The notes under the pieces were generated by a model that worked only from the letters and a program-made list of their open reading frames with translations, was not told the origin of the DNA and searched no databases. From Planctomycetes bacterium UBA2386 (lineage in GTDB: Bacteria; Planctomycetota; UBA1135; UBA2386), in contig DDSQ01000196.1 of the NCBI GenBank assembly GCA_002343845.1, positions 177-15,956 on the forward strand: DNA of 15,780 nucleotides. The letters are read 5' to 3'. This document shows positions 1 through 7,006 of the stretch, in pieces. A program made the translations under genes and the position numbers. Every line of letters begins with the position of its first letter. The stretch's first letter is position 1.

Positions 1-1
1 G

Positions 2-118
2 GACGGCGAGCCGACGGCGCTCGCTGGGTCCACGAACGGCGGCGACGAGGAGGCCGCGGCTGCGGACGCGGGCGAGTCGGATCCGGCCGCCAACCGCCGC
101 GACGCGCCGACCGAGTGA
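2..118 (+). CDS. C-terminal tail of an unidentified protein (partial)
   Basis: The frame from base 2 is open to a TGA at 116-118 and gives 38 residues rich in Asp, Glu, Ala and Gly, ending in RRDAPTE. Nearly all third codon positions are G or C, as in the neighbouring genes, and the competing frame 1 gives only an Arg-rich shadow. The acidic, low-complexity composition suggests a disordered C-terminal tail. No domain is visible, so no function can be given. It lies 119 bases upstream of the FtsK-like gene on the same strand and may share its transcript. Confidence 0.5.
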   Translation, partial: DGEPTALAGSTNGGDEEAAAADAGESDPAANRRDAPTE

Positions 119-146
119 GCGAGCGGCGACGGCGCCGTTCGTCGGC

Positions 147-174
147 TTGCGTGCGCCACGGCGACGCGTAGAGT
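147..174 (+). promoter_or_regulatory. possible sigma70-like promoter ahead of the FtsK-like gene
   Basis: TTGCGT (147-152) and TAGAGT (169-174) are separated by 16 bases in the 119-base gap before the GTG start at 238. The match to TTGACA/TATAAT is only partial (3 of 6 and 4 of 6). It is the most AT-tolerant spot in a very GC-rich gap, so this is a weak guess. The rest of the gap (119-237) holds no ORF I would call. Confidence 0.2.
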
Positions 175-220
175 CCACGCCGCAGCATCCGGTGGCGCCG
201 GACGCCTGCAAGCCAAGCCC

Positions 221-240
221 GGGAGGGGCGCACCACCGTG
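221..240 (+). promoter_or_regulatory. Shine-Dalgarno site and GTG start of the FtsK-like gene
   Basis: GGGAGGGG at 221-228 lies nine bases before GTG at 238. This purine run decides the start: translation from here gives a short polar N-terminus followed directly by the first membrane helix. No in-frame ATG lies close by that would keep the first helix intact. Confidence 0.6.
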
Positions 241-1671
241 AACCTGCAGAGCTCGCCTGCGGCGAAGAGTCGCAACCGCACCGTCGCCGAGTGGCTCTGG
301 CCGTTCGTGCCGATGGGCATTGCGGCGCTGTCGCTGTCCGCCGTCTCGTACTACCACCTGCATCGCCACGAGTTCGTGCCGCAGTCGGCGCTGCAGCGGT
401 TCTTCGCCGGCGTCCACGGATTCCTCGGCTTTGCACCGTCCGTGATGTTCTTCGGCATGGTGATCGTGTGGAGCACCCTGTGGTGCGTGACCGGTCGCAT
501 CGATCGCCCGCTCGGTCGCCTGCTGCGCCTGGTCGCGATGGCGGTGATGCTGGGCATGTTGCTGAATCTCGGCGGCGGCGGCACTGCCACCGTCGACCAT
601 CAGGGCGCACTCGGGGCATGGTGTGCCGGCGTGCTCGTCGACGGCTTCGGCTACGTGGTTAGCCTGCTGCTCGTCGGCGTGATGACGCTGGCGTCGGTGT
701 TGCTGGCGACGGACTTCTTCTTCCAGGATGCCTTCGAACGGTTGCGCTCGTCGGCTCGTCCCGCGGTCCCCGCGGCCGATGGCGGGGTCGAACCGGCGGT
801 TGCCGAGCACTTGCGCCGGCTTGCCGAAGAAGTGCCCGCCGAGCCCGCAGTGCCGGTGGCAGCGGCGCCGGTGTCGGCGTCACCGAGCGAGCCCGTCGTG
901 GATGCCTTCGTGCCGCCAGTGACCAACGAAGTCGAAGAACCACGGCGCCGGCGCTCCTACTTCGAGCGCCGCTACGAACGCGAGGCGGAAGCAAGGGAGC
1001 GCGCGCCGCGCGAAGACGAGTGGGTTCCGGCGGCGCCTGACAACCAGGAGATCGACAACCCGGAGAGCGCCGAACCAGCACTGCCGGAGGCGGCTGCGTC
1101 TCCGGGTGGGGAACTCGACGGGGCGGACCAACCTCCGATCGCTGCGCGCGCCGTCTGGCACGCGGAGCCCGAGCCCGAACCCGAGCCCGAGCCTGCGATC
1201 AGGTCGGAGCCGGAACCGGATGCGCTGGTCGCCGCGACCACGGACGAGGGAACCACGCACGAAGGAACCACGGACGAAGTCGCCGCGGACGAGGGATTCG
1301 ACGCCGCACTCGGCGGTCCCGCCGAGGAGCCGCCCCTGGTCGAGCCGTTGGTCGAGATCCCGCGTCCGGATCCGCTGCCGGAACCGATCCCGGAGCCCGA
1401 CCTCGCCCCGGAGCCGGTCGCCATGGCGGCTGGCGACGTGCCGCAGGCCGAGGCGCCGATGCAGCAGCAGTTGTTCGGGGCGGCGGTCGACGAGGCGTTG
1501 CTCGCGGAGGCCACCGAGGTCGTCACCCTGTGGCGGCGGGCGAGCGTCGCGTTCCTGCAACGCAAGCTCCGCATCGACTACGCAACGGCCACCGAAGTGC
1601 TCGCGGCGCTCGCCGCGCGCGGCGTGGTCGCGATCGAGGGCGACGCGACGCAGGGGCGCGTGCTCGGCTGA
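238..1671 (+). CDS. FtsK-like membrane protein lacking the motor domain (4TM + acidic linker + gamma winged helix)
   Basis: The protein has 477 residues. Residues 19-39, 61-85, 95-112 and 135-158 are hydrophobic helices. The fourth, preceded by GALGAWCAG, matches the style of the FtsK 4TM domain. Residues about 165-405 form a Pro/Glu/Ala-rich linker with a run of EP dipeptides (309-320) and TTDEG-like repeats (334-348). Residues 411-477 match the FtsK gamma winged helix: EATEVVTLWRRASVAFLQRK, then RIDY and GVVAIEG, align along the whole E. coli gamma domain. The RecA-like alpha/beta motor normally found between linker and gamma is absent: there is no Walker A or B, and the protein is about one third the length of E. 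coli FtsK. By homology it should sit at the inner membrane, perhaps at the septum, and contact DNA or a recombinase through gamma, but it cannot pump DNA itself. dnaB follows 149 bases downstream. Confidence 0.8.
   Translation: MNLQSSPAAKSRNRTVAEWLWPFVPMGIAALSLSAVSYYHLHRHEFVPQSALQRFFAGVHGFLGFAPSVMFFGMVIVWSTLWCVTGRIDRPLGRLLRLVAMAVMLGMLLNLGGGGTATVDHQGALGAWCAGVLVDGFGYVVSLLLVGVMTLASVLLATDFFFQDAFERLRSSARPAVPAADGGVEPAVAEHLRRLAEEVPAEPAVPVAAAPVSASPSEPVVDAFVPPVTNEVEEPRRRRSYFERRYEREAEARERAPREDEWVPAAPDNQEIDNPESAEPALPEAAASPGGELDGADQPPIAARAVWHAEPEPEPEPEPAIRSEPEPDALVAATTDEGTTHEGTTDEVAADEGFDAALGGPAEEPPLVEPLVEIPRPDPLPEPIPEPDLAPEPVAMAAGDVPQAEAPMQQQLFGAAVDEALLAEATEVVTLWRRASVAFLQRKLRIDYATATEVLAALAARGVVAIEGDATQGRVLG
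1162..1296 (+). repeat. low-complexity linker: EP dipeptide run and TTDEG repeats
   Basis: Bases encoding residues 309-328 of the FtsK-like protein are a tandem GAGCCC-type hexamer array giving consecutive Glu-Pro pairs. Bases 1234-1281 encode near-identical TTDEG, TTHEG and TTDEV units. Such arrays expand and contract by slippage in multiples of three and give an extended, negatively charged linker. FtsK linkers are typically Pro/Gln/Glu-rich and variable in length, so this fits the family. Confidence 0.7.
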
Positions 1672-1694
1672 CGATTCGCAGAAATCCGGCGACG

Positions 1695-1711
1695 ACCGCG
1701 GCCGGCGCGGT
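1695..1711 (+). terminator. GC hairpin between the FtsK-like gene and dnaB
   Basis: ACCGCG (1695-1700), loop GCCGG, CGCGGT (1706-1711) forms a perfect 6-bp stem 24 bases after the FtsK-like stop codon. There is no T tract, so it would be at best a weak or factor-dependent terminator or attenuator. GC-rich DNA produces such stems by chance. Confidence 0.25.
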
Positions 1712-1761
1712 TGCCGGACCCGGTCGCCGGCGTCCCCATTTCGTCCACGTCAACTGACAGG

Positions 1762-1770
1762 TTGTCCACA
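1762..1770 (+). promoter_or_regulatory. DnaA-box-like site upstream of dnaB
   Basis: TTGTCCACA is the 9-mer used as the preferred DnaA box in high-GC actinobacteria, and differs by one base from the E. coli box TTATCCACA. It ends 50 bases before the dnaB ATG. A weaker relative, TCGTCCACG, lies at 1741-1749. I saw no other exact copy in the window. A single box could let DnaA regulate dnaB, but one box does not make an origin, and chance occurrence cannot be excluded. Confidence 0.4.
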
Positions 1771-1820
1771 GGGTCGTGGCTTGCACGGCGGGACAACACC
1801 GGTAAGCAGCCAGTTCGTTC

Positions 1821-3170
1821 ATGGTCGACTTCAAGCAGGCATTCGATGGGCGGGTCGTGCCGCAGAACCTCGACGCCGAGCGTTCGGTGCTGGGGGCGCT
1901 GCTGCTGCACGCGGACGCGGTCGTCGATGTCACCTTCCTGAAGCCGGAAGACTTCTACCTGCCGCGCCACCAGGTGATCTTCCAGTCGATCGTCGACGCG
2001 TACAACGGCCGTCACGCCACCGACCCGATCGTCGTCGGCGAGGAGCTTTCGCGCAGCGGGCGGCTGCAGGAAGCGGGGGGCCACGAGTCGCTGCTCGATC
2101 TCGTCGAGGGCGTCGTGACCGCGGCCGGCGTCGTCTACCACGCCGAGATCGTGCGCGAGAAGGCGGTCCAGCGCCGGCTGCTCGAAACCTGCCTTGATGT
2201 CGCTCGTCGCGCCTACGACAACGAGCTCGACGCCAAGGAACTGCTCGACGAGGCCGAGCGGCAGATCTTCGAGATCGCGCGGCTCGACAAGAGCGGCGAC
2301 GCAGTCAGCATCGCCGATGTGCTCAACCGGACGTTCGAGCGCATCGATCGGCTGCGCGAACGCGAAGGCCGGCTGACCGGGCTCGGCACCGACTTCTACG
2401 ACCTCGACGACATGACCGGCGGGCTGCAGCCCGGCGAGCTCATCATCATCGCGGCGCGGCCGTCGATGGGCAAAACGACGTTCGCCCTCAACCTGACGGA
2501 GCGCGCGTCCAATCACGGGGCCGCGATCGCCTTCTTCTCGCTCGAGATGTCGAACCAGCAGGTCATCCAGAACATGCTCTGCTGCCGCGCCCAGATCGAC
2601 GGCTCGGCGATGCGCAAGGGACGGATCACCGACCAGCAGTACAAGCGGCTGCAGGACGAAGCGGCGAAGCTCTACGACACCCCGATCTTCGTCGACGACA
2701 CGCCGGGTCTCTCGATCACGCAGTTGCGGGCGAAATGCCGCCGCCTCAAGCAGAAGCACGACATCGGCCTCGTCGTCGTCGACTACCTGCAGCTGATGAC
2801 GGGTGGCGGCCGGTTCGAGAGCCGCCAGCAGGAAATCTCGGCGATCTCGCGCGGCCTGAAGAGCATCGCCCGCGAACTCTCGGTGCCGGTCATCGCGTTG
2901 TCCCAGCTCAACCGCGACGTCGAGAACCGCGACGACCACCGGCCGCGCATGAGTGACTTGCGCGAGTCCGGGGCGATCGAGCAGGATGCCGACGTCATCA
3001 TCCTGTTGCACCGGGACGACTACTACAAACCGACCGAGCAGAACGCCGGCTTGGCGCAGCTGATCATCGCCAAGCAGCGCAACGGCCCGACGGGCGAAGT
3101 CGTGCTGCGGTTCTTCCGCGAGTACATGCGTTTTGAGAACTACACCCGCCGGGCCGAACCGATGCAGTGA
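1821..3170 (+). CDS. dnaB: replicative DNA helicase DnaB
   Basis: This is the hexameric 5'-3' helicase that unwinds DNA at the replication fork and recruits primase. The protein has 449 residues, normal for the family. Residues about 14-115 are the N-terminal helical domain, beginning PQNLDAERSVLGALLL. A linker follows, then the RecA-like domain from about residue 185. Walker A is ARPSMGKTT (about 212-220) and Walker B is VVVDYLQLM. The motif SQLNRDVENR is followed by the conserved ESGAIEQDADVIILLHR, which ends in the likely arginine finger. No intein interrupts the Walker region. The start gives the usual short N-terminal tail before PQNL. No clear Shine-Dalgarno site precedes it. The stop lies 16 bases before the BamA start, so the two are probably co-transcribed. 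Confidence 0.98.
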   Translation: MVDFKQAFDGRVVPQNLDAERSVLGALLLHADAVVDVTFLKPEDFYLPRHQVIFQSIVDAYNGRHATDPIVVGEELSRSGRLQEAGGHESLLDLVEGVVTAAGVVYHAEIVREKAVQRRLLETCLDVARRAYDNELDAKELLDEAERQIFEIARLDKSGDAVSIADVLNRTFERIDRLREREGRLTGLGTDFYDLDDMTGGLQPGELIIIAARPSMGKTTFALNLTERASNHGAAIAFFSLEMSNQQVIQNMLCCRAQIDGSAMRKGRITDQQYKRLQDEAAKLYDTPIFVDDTPGLSITQLRAKCRRLKQKHDIGLVVVDYLQLMTGGGRFESRQQEISAISRGLKSIARELSVPVIALSQLNRDVENRDDHRPRMSDLRESGAIEQDADVIILLHRDDYYKPTEQNAGLAQLIIAKQRNGPTGEVVLRFFREYMRFENYTRRAEPMQ

Positions 3171-3186
3171 ACGCCGCCGCGCGCCG

Positions 3187-5832
3187 ATGGGCCGCGCGAC
3201 GGTGCCTGTCCTGCTGCTCGCCATGGTGGCGGCGACGGCGCCGGTGATCCGCGCCCAGGTGCAGGATCCGCCGCCGGCGAAGCGGGTCGACACGCCCCAG
3301 GGCGGCGAGGCGTGGATCGATCCGGCGGTCGCGGCCATGCAGGGCAAGCCGGTCCGCGTGGTGACGTTCGCCAAGGCCGAGCGGCCGGGCATGCCGGTGC
3401 GCGTGGTCGAAGCGGCGATGGCCGAGTCGTGGGGGCGAGTGCTGACGACGCGCGTCGGCGAGCCGTTCGAAGCGCGCAAGGTCTCGGCGGACTGCCAGGC
3501 GCTGTGGAACGACCGGCGCCTCGTGGTCGCTGCCTACGCCGCCGAGGTCGACGGCGGCGTGCGTGTGACGTTCGAAGTCGAGCGCGAGGTCGAGATCTAC
3601 GCCGGCGTCGAATTCGTCGGGCTGTACGGCATCGATCGCACCACGGCGGATGCGCTGCTCGGTCTGTATCCGGATCGCCAGGTCACGCGCACCGAAGCCG
3701 AGGCGATGCGCAAGGTGCTGCTCGCGCGCTACCGGCGCGATGGCTACGCGTTCTGCAGCATCGCCGTCGAGGAGATGCCGGTGCCGGATGCGTTGCCCGG
3801 TGTCGCCGCCGATCCGGGCCGGCGGCTGGTGCAACGCATGCTGCGCTTCGTCGTCGACGAAGGCCCCAAGGTCACGGTGCGGGACATCTCGTTCCGCGGC
3901 AATGCGTCGTTCCTCGCCGACCCGGCGTTCGGCTTCCTCGGTGTCGACGACTACCTGCTGCGCGACTCGAAACTCCAGAGCGGTCCGGCGCGTGGCCTCA
4001 TCAACGGCGGCGCCTGGAGTCGGGAGATCCTCGACGAAGACCTCGACCGGCTGCGCCTGTTCTACCGCACGCGGGGCTTCCTCGATGCCACGGTCGACGT
4101 CGCCGACGTCGCGTTCACGCCCGAGCGCGACCAGGTCGACATCGCGATCGTCATCGTCGAAGGGCCGCGCTATCGCCTGCGGTCGGTGCGCGTCGAGCAC
4201 GTCGATGCGACGCAGCAGCCCCTCGTTGGCTCACCGCTCTACCCGATCGACGAACTGCGGCGCGAAGTGAAGGTGCAGCCTGGCGAGTTCTACTCGTACG
4301 ATCAGCTGCAGCGCGACGTGGCAGCGCTCGAGGACTTCTACGGCCGGCGCGGCCATCCGTCGGTGCGCTTCCCCGGCATGAGTGCGGTGCCGGACGGTTG
4401 CCGCGTGTTCACGCCGGTCGAGACCTACGGCACGGCCCCGGAAGTGGACATCGTGTTCCAGGTCAGCGAGGGCGTGCCCAAGCGGCTGCGTGACGTGGTG
4501 GTCCGCGGCAACCGGTTCACGCGCGACGCGGTGATCCGTCGTCGTTTCCGCACCTTTCCCGGTGACCGCATCGACATGGTCGAGGTGAAGCGTTCGCTGC
4601 GGTCGATCGCCGGCACGCGCTACTTCAACGACGCGGTGAGCCTGAGCGGTCCGCGGCTCCAACTCGAGCCGGTGCCCGGGCAGCCCGAGTACGTCGACAT
4701 CGGCCTCGACGTGACCGACGGTTCGACGGGGCGGCTGCAGTGGGGCGCTGGCATCAGCACCGGCGAGGGCGTGCGCGCCCAGGTCACGTTCAACAAGAGC
4801 AACTTCGATCTGACGCGGCTGCCGAGCAGTCCGGATCCGATCACCGTGATCGGCGAGATGATCGACAACAAGGCGTTCCACGGCGGCGGCCAGGATCTCA
4901 ACATGCTGCTGGCGCCGGGCAGTCGCCTCAGCCAGTTCCAGATCACGTTCCGTGAGCCCGACGTCTTCGGCCAGCACCTCGACACCTGGGAACTGCGCGT
5001 CAGCGGTCGGCGGACGATCCGGCGGCTGACCGACGGCTACACCAGCGACATCTTCGGCGCCGACGTCGGACTGTCGCACAACTTCAGCGACGAGTTGAAT
5101 GCCGGCATCGCCGCGCGCGAGGAGTCGATCGAGATCGACGACCTCGCCGCCGACGCGACGTCGCTCGCGTTCGCGTCGGAGGGGCGCACGGAGCTGCGCG
5201 GCCTGCGGCTGCACGCGCGCTACCGCGACCACGACGACGTGTTCCGGCCGACGTCCGGGTTCGACGCCGGCATCACCGCCGACCTGATCGGCGGGCCGCT
5301 CGGCGGTGAGACGAGCCTGACGAAGTTCACGCACTCGGCCAACCTCTACGTGCCGCTCGCCGAGAACTCGCACGGACATCGCACCGTGCTGCACGTCGAG
5401 CACTTCCTCGGCTTCGCGAACGCCTTCGACGACAGCAACGACGTGTTCGTGACCGAGCGCTTCTACATGGGCGGCGCCAACCTGCGCGGCTTCGATTTCC
5501 GCCGCGCGGGACCCAAGCAGTTCGGGCGGCCGCTCGGCGGCGAAGCGGTCTGGACCCAGACCACGGAGATCTTCTTCCCGCTGGTCCCGACGCGCCTCGA
5601 AGGCGATCTGCGCGATCGCGAGCTCGTGCGCGGCGTGATCTTCAACGACTTCGGCCTGCTCGGGCTGTCGGCCGAGGATCCGACCTTCGGCGAACTGCGC
5701 GGTAGCTGGGGCATCGGTGTGCGCATCGAGATCCCGGTCCTCGAGATCCCGATCGCCCTCGATCTCGGCTGGCCCTACCGCTACGAGGACAGCGACGATC
5801 GCCGGCAGCTCTACTTCTCGATCACGCGATGA
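3187..5832 (+). CDS. bamA: BamA/Omp85-family outer-membrane assembly protein with five POTRA domains
   Basis: BamA inserts beta-barrel proteins into the outer membrane. From ATG 3187 the protein has 881 residues with a signal peptide (residues 1-23, hydrophobic core VPVLLLAMVAATAPV, ending IRAQ). An upstream in-frame ATG at 3133 lies inside dnaB and would bury this signal, so I reject it. Five POTRA repeats are visible at about 54-135, 136-226, 227-325, 328-427 and 431-512, with typical ends such as FVVDEGP, VIVEGP and QVSEGV. The barrel covers about 515-881 and contains the L6 signature NLRGFDF (765-771). The protein ends YFSITR: the final residue is Arg rather than the usual Phe or Trp, and the beta-signal looks two or three residues short. 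The last codon overlaps the Nudix start. A TamA-like or other Omp85 role is possible, but five POTRAs favour BamA. Confidence 0.9.
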   Translation: MGRATVPVLLLAMVAATAPVIRAQVQDPPPAKRVDTPQGGEAWIDPAVAAMQGKPVRVVTFAKAERPGMPVRVVEAAMAESWGRVLTTRVGEPFEARKVSADCQALWNDRRLVVAAYAAEVDGGVRVTFEVEREVEIYAGVEFVGLYGIDRTTADALLGLYPDRQVTRTEAEAMRKVLLARYRRDGYAFCSIAVEEMPVPDALPGVAADPGRRLVQRMLRFVVDEGPKVTVRDISFRGNASFLADPAFGFLGVDDYLLRDSKLQSGPARGLINGGAWSREILDEDLDRLRLFYRTRGFLDATVDVADVAFTPERDQVDIAIVIVEGPRYRLRSVRVEHVDATQQPLVGSPLYPIDELRREVKVQPGEFYSYDQLQRDVAALEDFYGRRGHPSVRFPGMSAVPDGCRVFTPVETYGTAPEVDIVFQVSEGVPKRLRDVVVRGNRFTRDAVIRRRFRTFPGDRIDMVEVKRSLRSIAGTRYFNDAVSLSGPRLQLEPVPGQPEYVDIGLDVTDGSTGRLQWGAGISTGEGVRAQVTFNKSNFDLTRLPSSPDPITVIGEMIDNKAFHGGGQDLNMLLAPGSRLSQFQITFREPDVFGQHLDTWELRVSGRRTIRRLTDGYTSDIFGADVGLSHNFSDELNAGIAAREESIEIDDLAADATSLAFASEGRTELRGLRLHARYRDHDDVFRPTSGFDAGITADLIGGPLGGETSLTKFTHSANLYVPLAENSHGHRTVLHVEHFLGFANAFDDSNDVFVTERFYMGGANLRGFDFRRAGPKQFGRPLGGEAVWTQTTEIFFPLVPTRLEGDLRDRELVRGVIFNDFGLLGLSAEDPTFGELRGSWGIGVRIEIPVLEIPIALDLGWPYRYEDSDDRRQLYFSITR

Positions 5833-6383
5833 ACGAGCAGGAACCGTTCCGCCGACTGTCGCGCGAGGTGGTGGTCGACAACCCGTGGCACCGTTACTGC
5901 CACGACCGTTACGTGCAGACCGACGGCAGCGTCGGCGACTACTGGTACGTCGACATGCCCGGCAGCTGTGCGGCGATCCCGTGGTTCGACGACGGCAGCA
6001 CGGTGCTCGTGCGCGTGCACCGCTACCTGCTCGGCCGCGACCTCTGGGAGTTCCCGATCGGCGGCATGCGGCCCGGTGACGATCCGCTGACGGTGGCCCA
6101 GCACGAACTGCACGAGGAGGCCGGGCTCGTCGCGCGCGACTGGACACCGCTCGGGCGCTTTGCGCCATACAAGGGCGTCTCCAACGAGGTCTGCCACTTC
6201 TTCCTGGCGCGCGGCCTTGCCGCGGTCGGCCAGCACCTCGAGCCGAGCGAGCGCATCCGGCCGGAGCGGCTGCCGTTCGCCGCGGCGCGCGAGCGGCTGC
6301 TGGCGCAGGAACTCGGCGACGGGCAGTCGATGGCAGGGCTGCTGCTGTTCGAGCGCTGGATCGCGGCCGGCAACCGGCCATGA
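5829..6383 (+). CDS. Nudix hydrolase, probably ADP-ribose pyrophosphatase-like
   Basis: The protein has 184 residues. Nudix enzymes cleave nucleoside diphosphates linked to another group, such as ADP-ribose. The N-terminal half has the beta-strand pattern of NudF-type enzymes (DRYVQTDG, WYVDMPGS, VLVRVHRY, WEFPIGG). The Nudix box runs from G78 to L100. The metal-binding core ELHEEAGL (E93, E96, E97) is intact, but the usual first Glu is D84 and the usual Arg before the core is H92. The start overlaps the bamA stop as ATGA with no Shine-Dalgarno site, so translation probably depends on ribosomes finishing bamA. The end overlaps the LOG gene in the same way. The substrate cannot be read from sequence. 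Confidence 0.88.
   Translation: MNEQEPFRRLSREVVVDNPWHRYCHDRYVQTDGSVGDYWYVDMPGSCAAIPWFDDGSTVLVRVHRYLLGRDLWEFPIGGMRPGDDPLTVAQHELHEEAGLVARDWTPLGRFAPYKGVSNEVCHFFLARGLAAVGQHLEPSERIRPERLPFAAARERLLAQELGDGQSMAGLLLFERWIAAGNRP
6365..6379 (+). promoter_or_regulatory. hairpin abutting the LOG start codon
   Basis: GGCCGG (6365-6370), loop CAA, CCGGCC (6374-6379) is a perfect 6-bp all-GC stem that ends one base before the ATG at 6380. No Shine-Dalgarno site precedes that ATG. In the mRNA the stem would block fresh initiation, while a ribosome ending the Nudix frame at 6383 would melt it. The same bases encode AAGNRP of the Nudix protein, so it could be coincidence. Confidence 0.35.
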
Positions 6384-6985
6384 CGGCTCCCGCGCGGCCG
6401 TTCCGGGTCACGGTCTACGCGTCGTCGAGCGAACGCATCGCCGAGGCGCACCGGGCGCTGGCCGCCGAACTCGGCGCGCGCATCGCGCGGGCCGGCTGGG
6501 AACTGGTGTGGGGCGGCGGGCGCTTTGGGCTGATGGGCGAGGTGTCGCGCGGCGCGCGCGAGGCGGGGGGGCGCACGATCGGCGTCATCCTGCAGCAGTT
6601 CGTCGACAAGAACGTGCACTGCGAACGCGCCTCGTCGATGGCGACCGTGCACGACATGCGCACGCGCAAGCGCGGGCTCGACGAGGCCGGCGATGCCTAC
6701 GTGGCGTTGCCCGGCGGGCTCGGCACGCTCGAGGAACTGCTCGAGATCCTGTCGTTCAAGCAGCTCGGCTTCCACGACAAGCCGGTCGTGATCCTGGACG
6801 CGCTCGGCTACTGGCAGCCGCTGCTGGCGATGCTCGAACGCGGCTTCGCCGATGGGTTCATCCAGCCGCACTTCCGCGGCCTGTGGACGGTTGCCCGCAC
6901 GCCGGCCGAAGCGATCGAGCAGATCGTCGCCGGCTCCCCGCACCGCCCTGGTGCCGTCGACGCGCGCGGCGGCGGTACCGGCTGA
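6380..6985 (+). CDS. LOG-family (TIGR00730) nucleoside 5'-monophosphate phosphoribohydrolase
   Basis: The protein has 201 residues with a Rossmann-like fold. Signature motifs are GGGRFGLMG (45-53), the catalytic Arg/Lys patch MRTRK (93-97) and PGGLGTLEE (111-119), which are the family's phosphate- and ribose-binding elements. The family splits the N-glycosidic bond of nucleoside monophosphates to base plus ribose 5-phosphate; some members activate cytokinins, while many bacterial members act on AMP or other purine nucleotides. It overlaps the Nudix gene as ATGA and ends the plus-strand block. Together the two enzymes could recycle nucleotide products, but that link is inferred from position only. 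A run of seven G (6565-6571) lies inside the gene. Confidence 0.92.
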   Translation: MTAPARPFRVTVYASSSERIAEAHRALAAELGARIARAGWELVWGGGRFGLMGEVSRGAREAGGRTIGVILQQFVDKNVHCERASSMATVHDMRTRKRGLDEAGDAYVALPGGLGTLEELLEILSFKQLGFHDKPVVILDALGYWQPLLAMLERGFADGFIQPHFRGLWTVARTPAEAIEQIVAGSPHRPGAVDARGGGTG

Positions 6986-7006
6986 GGCCGGCGCGACGAG
7001 GGGCGC

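Noticed and set aside
1672..1820. Replication origin ahead of dnaB
   Set aside because: Only one good DnaA box is present, with no AT-rich unwinding region and no box cluster.
3133..3186. Upstream ATG for bamA inside dnaB
   Set aside because: It adds 18 mostly polar residues before a good signal peptide and overlaps dnaB.
1578..3479. 633-residue minus-strand open frame opposite dnaB
   Set aside because: It is the complement shadow of a high-GC3 gene; composition is rich in Arg, Asp and Val with no domain, while dnaB in the same bases is certain.
4231..6411. 726-residue minus-strand open frame opposite bamA and the Nudix gene
   Set aside because: It crosses the boundary of two solid plus-strand genes, has a low-complexity composition and no motif.
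6565..6571. Seven-G run in the LOG gene as a phase-variation switch
   Set aside because: The tract is short, the gene is intact, and the enzyme is an ordinary cytoplasmic one.
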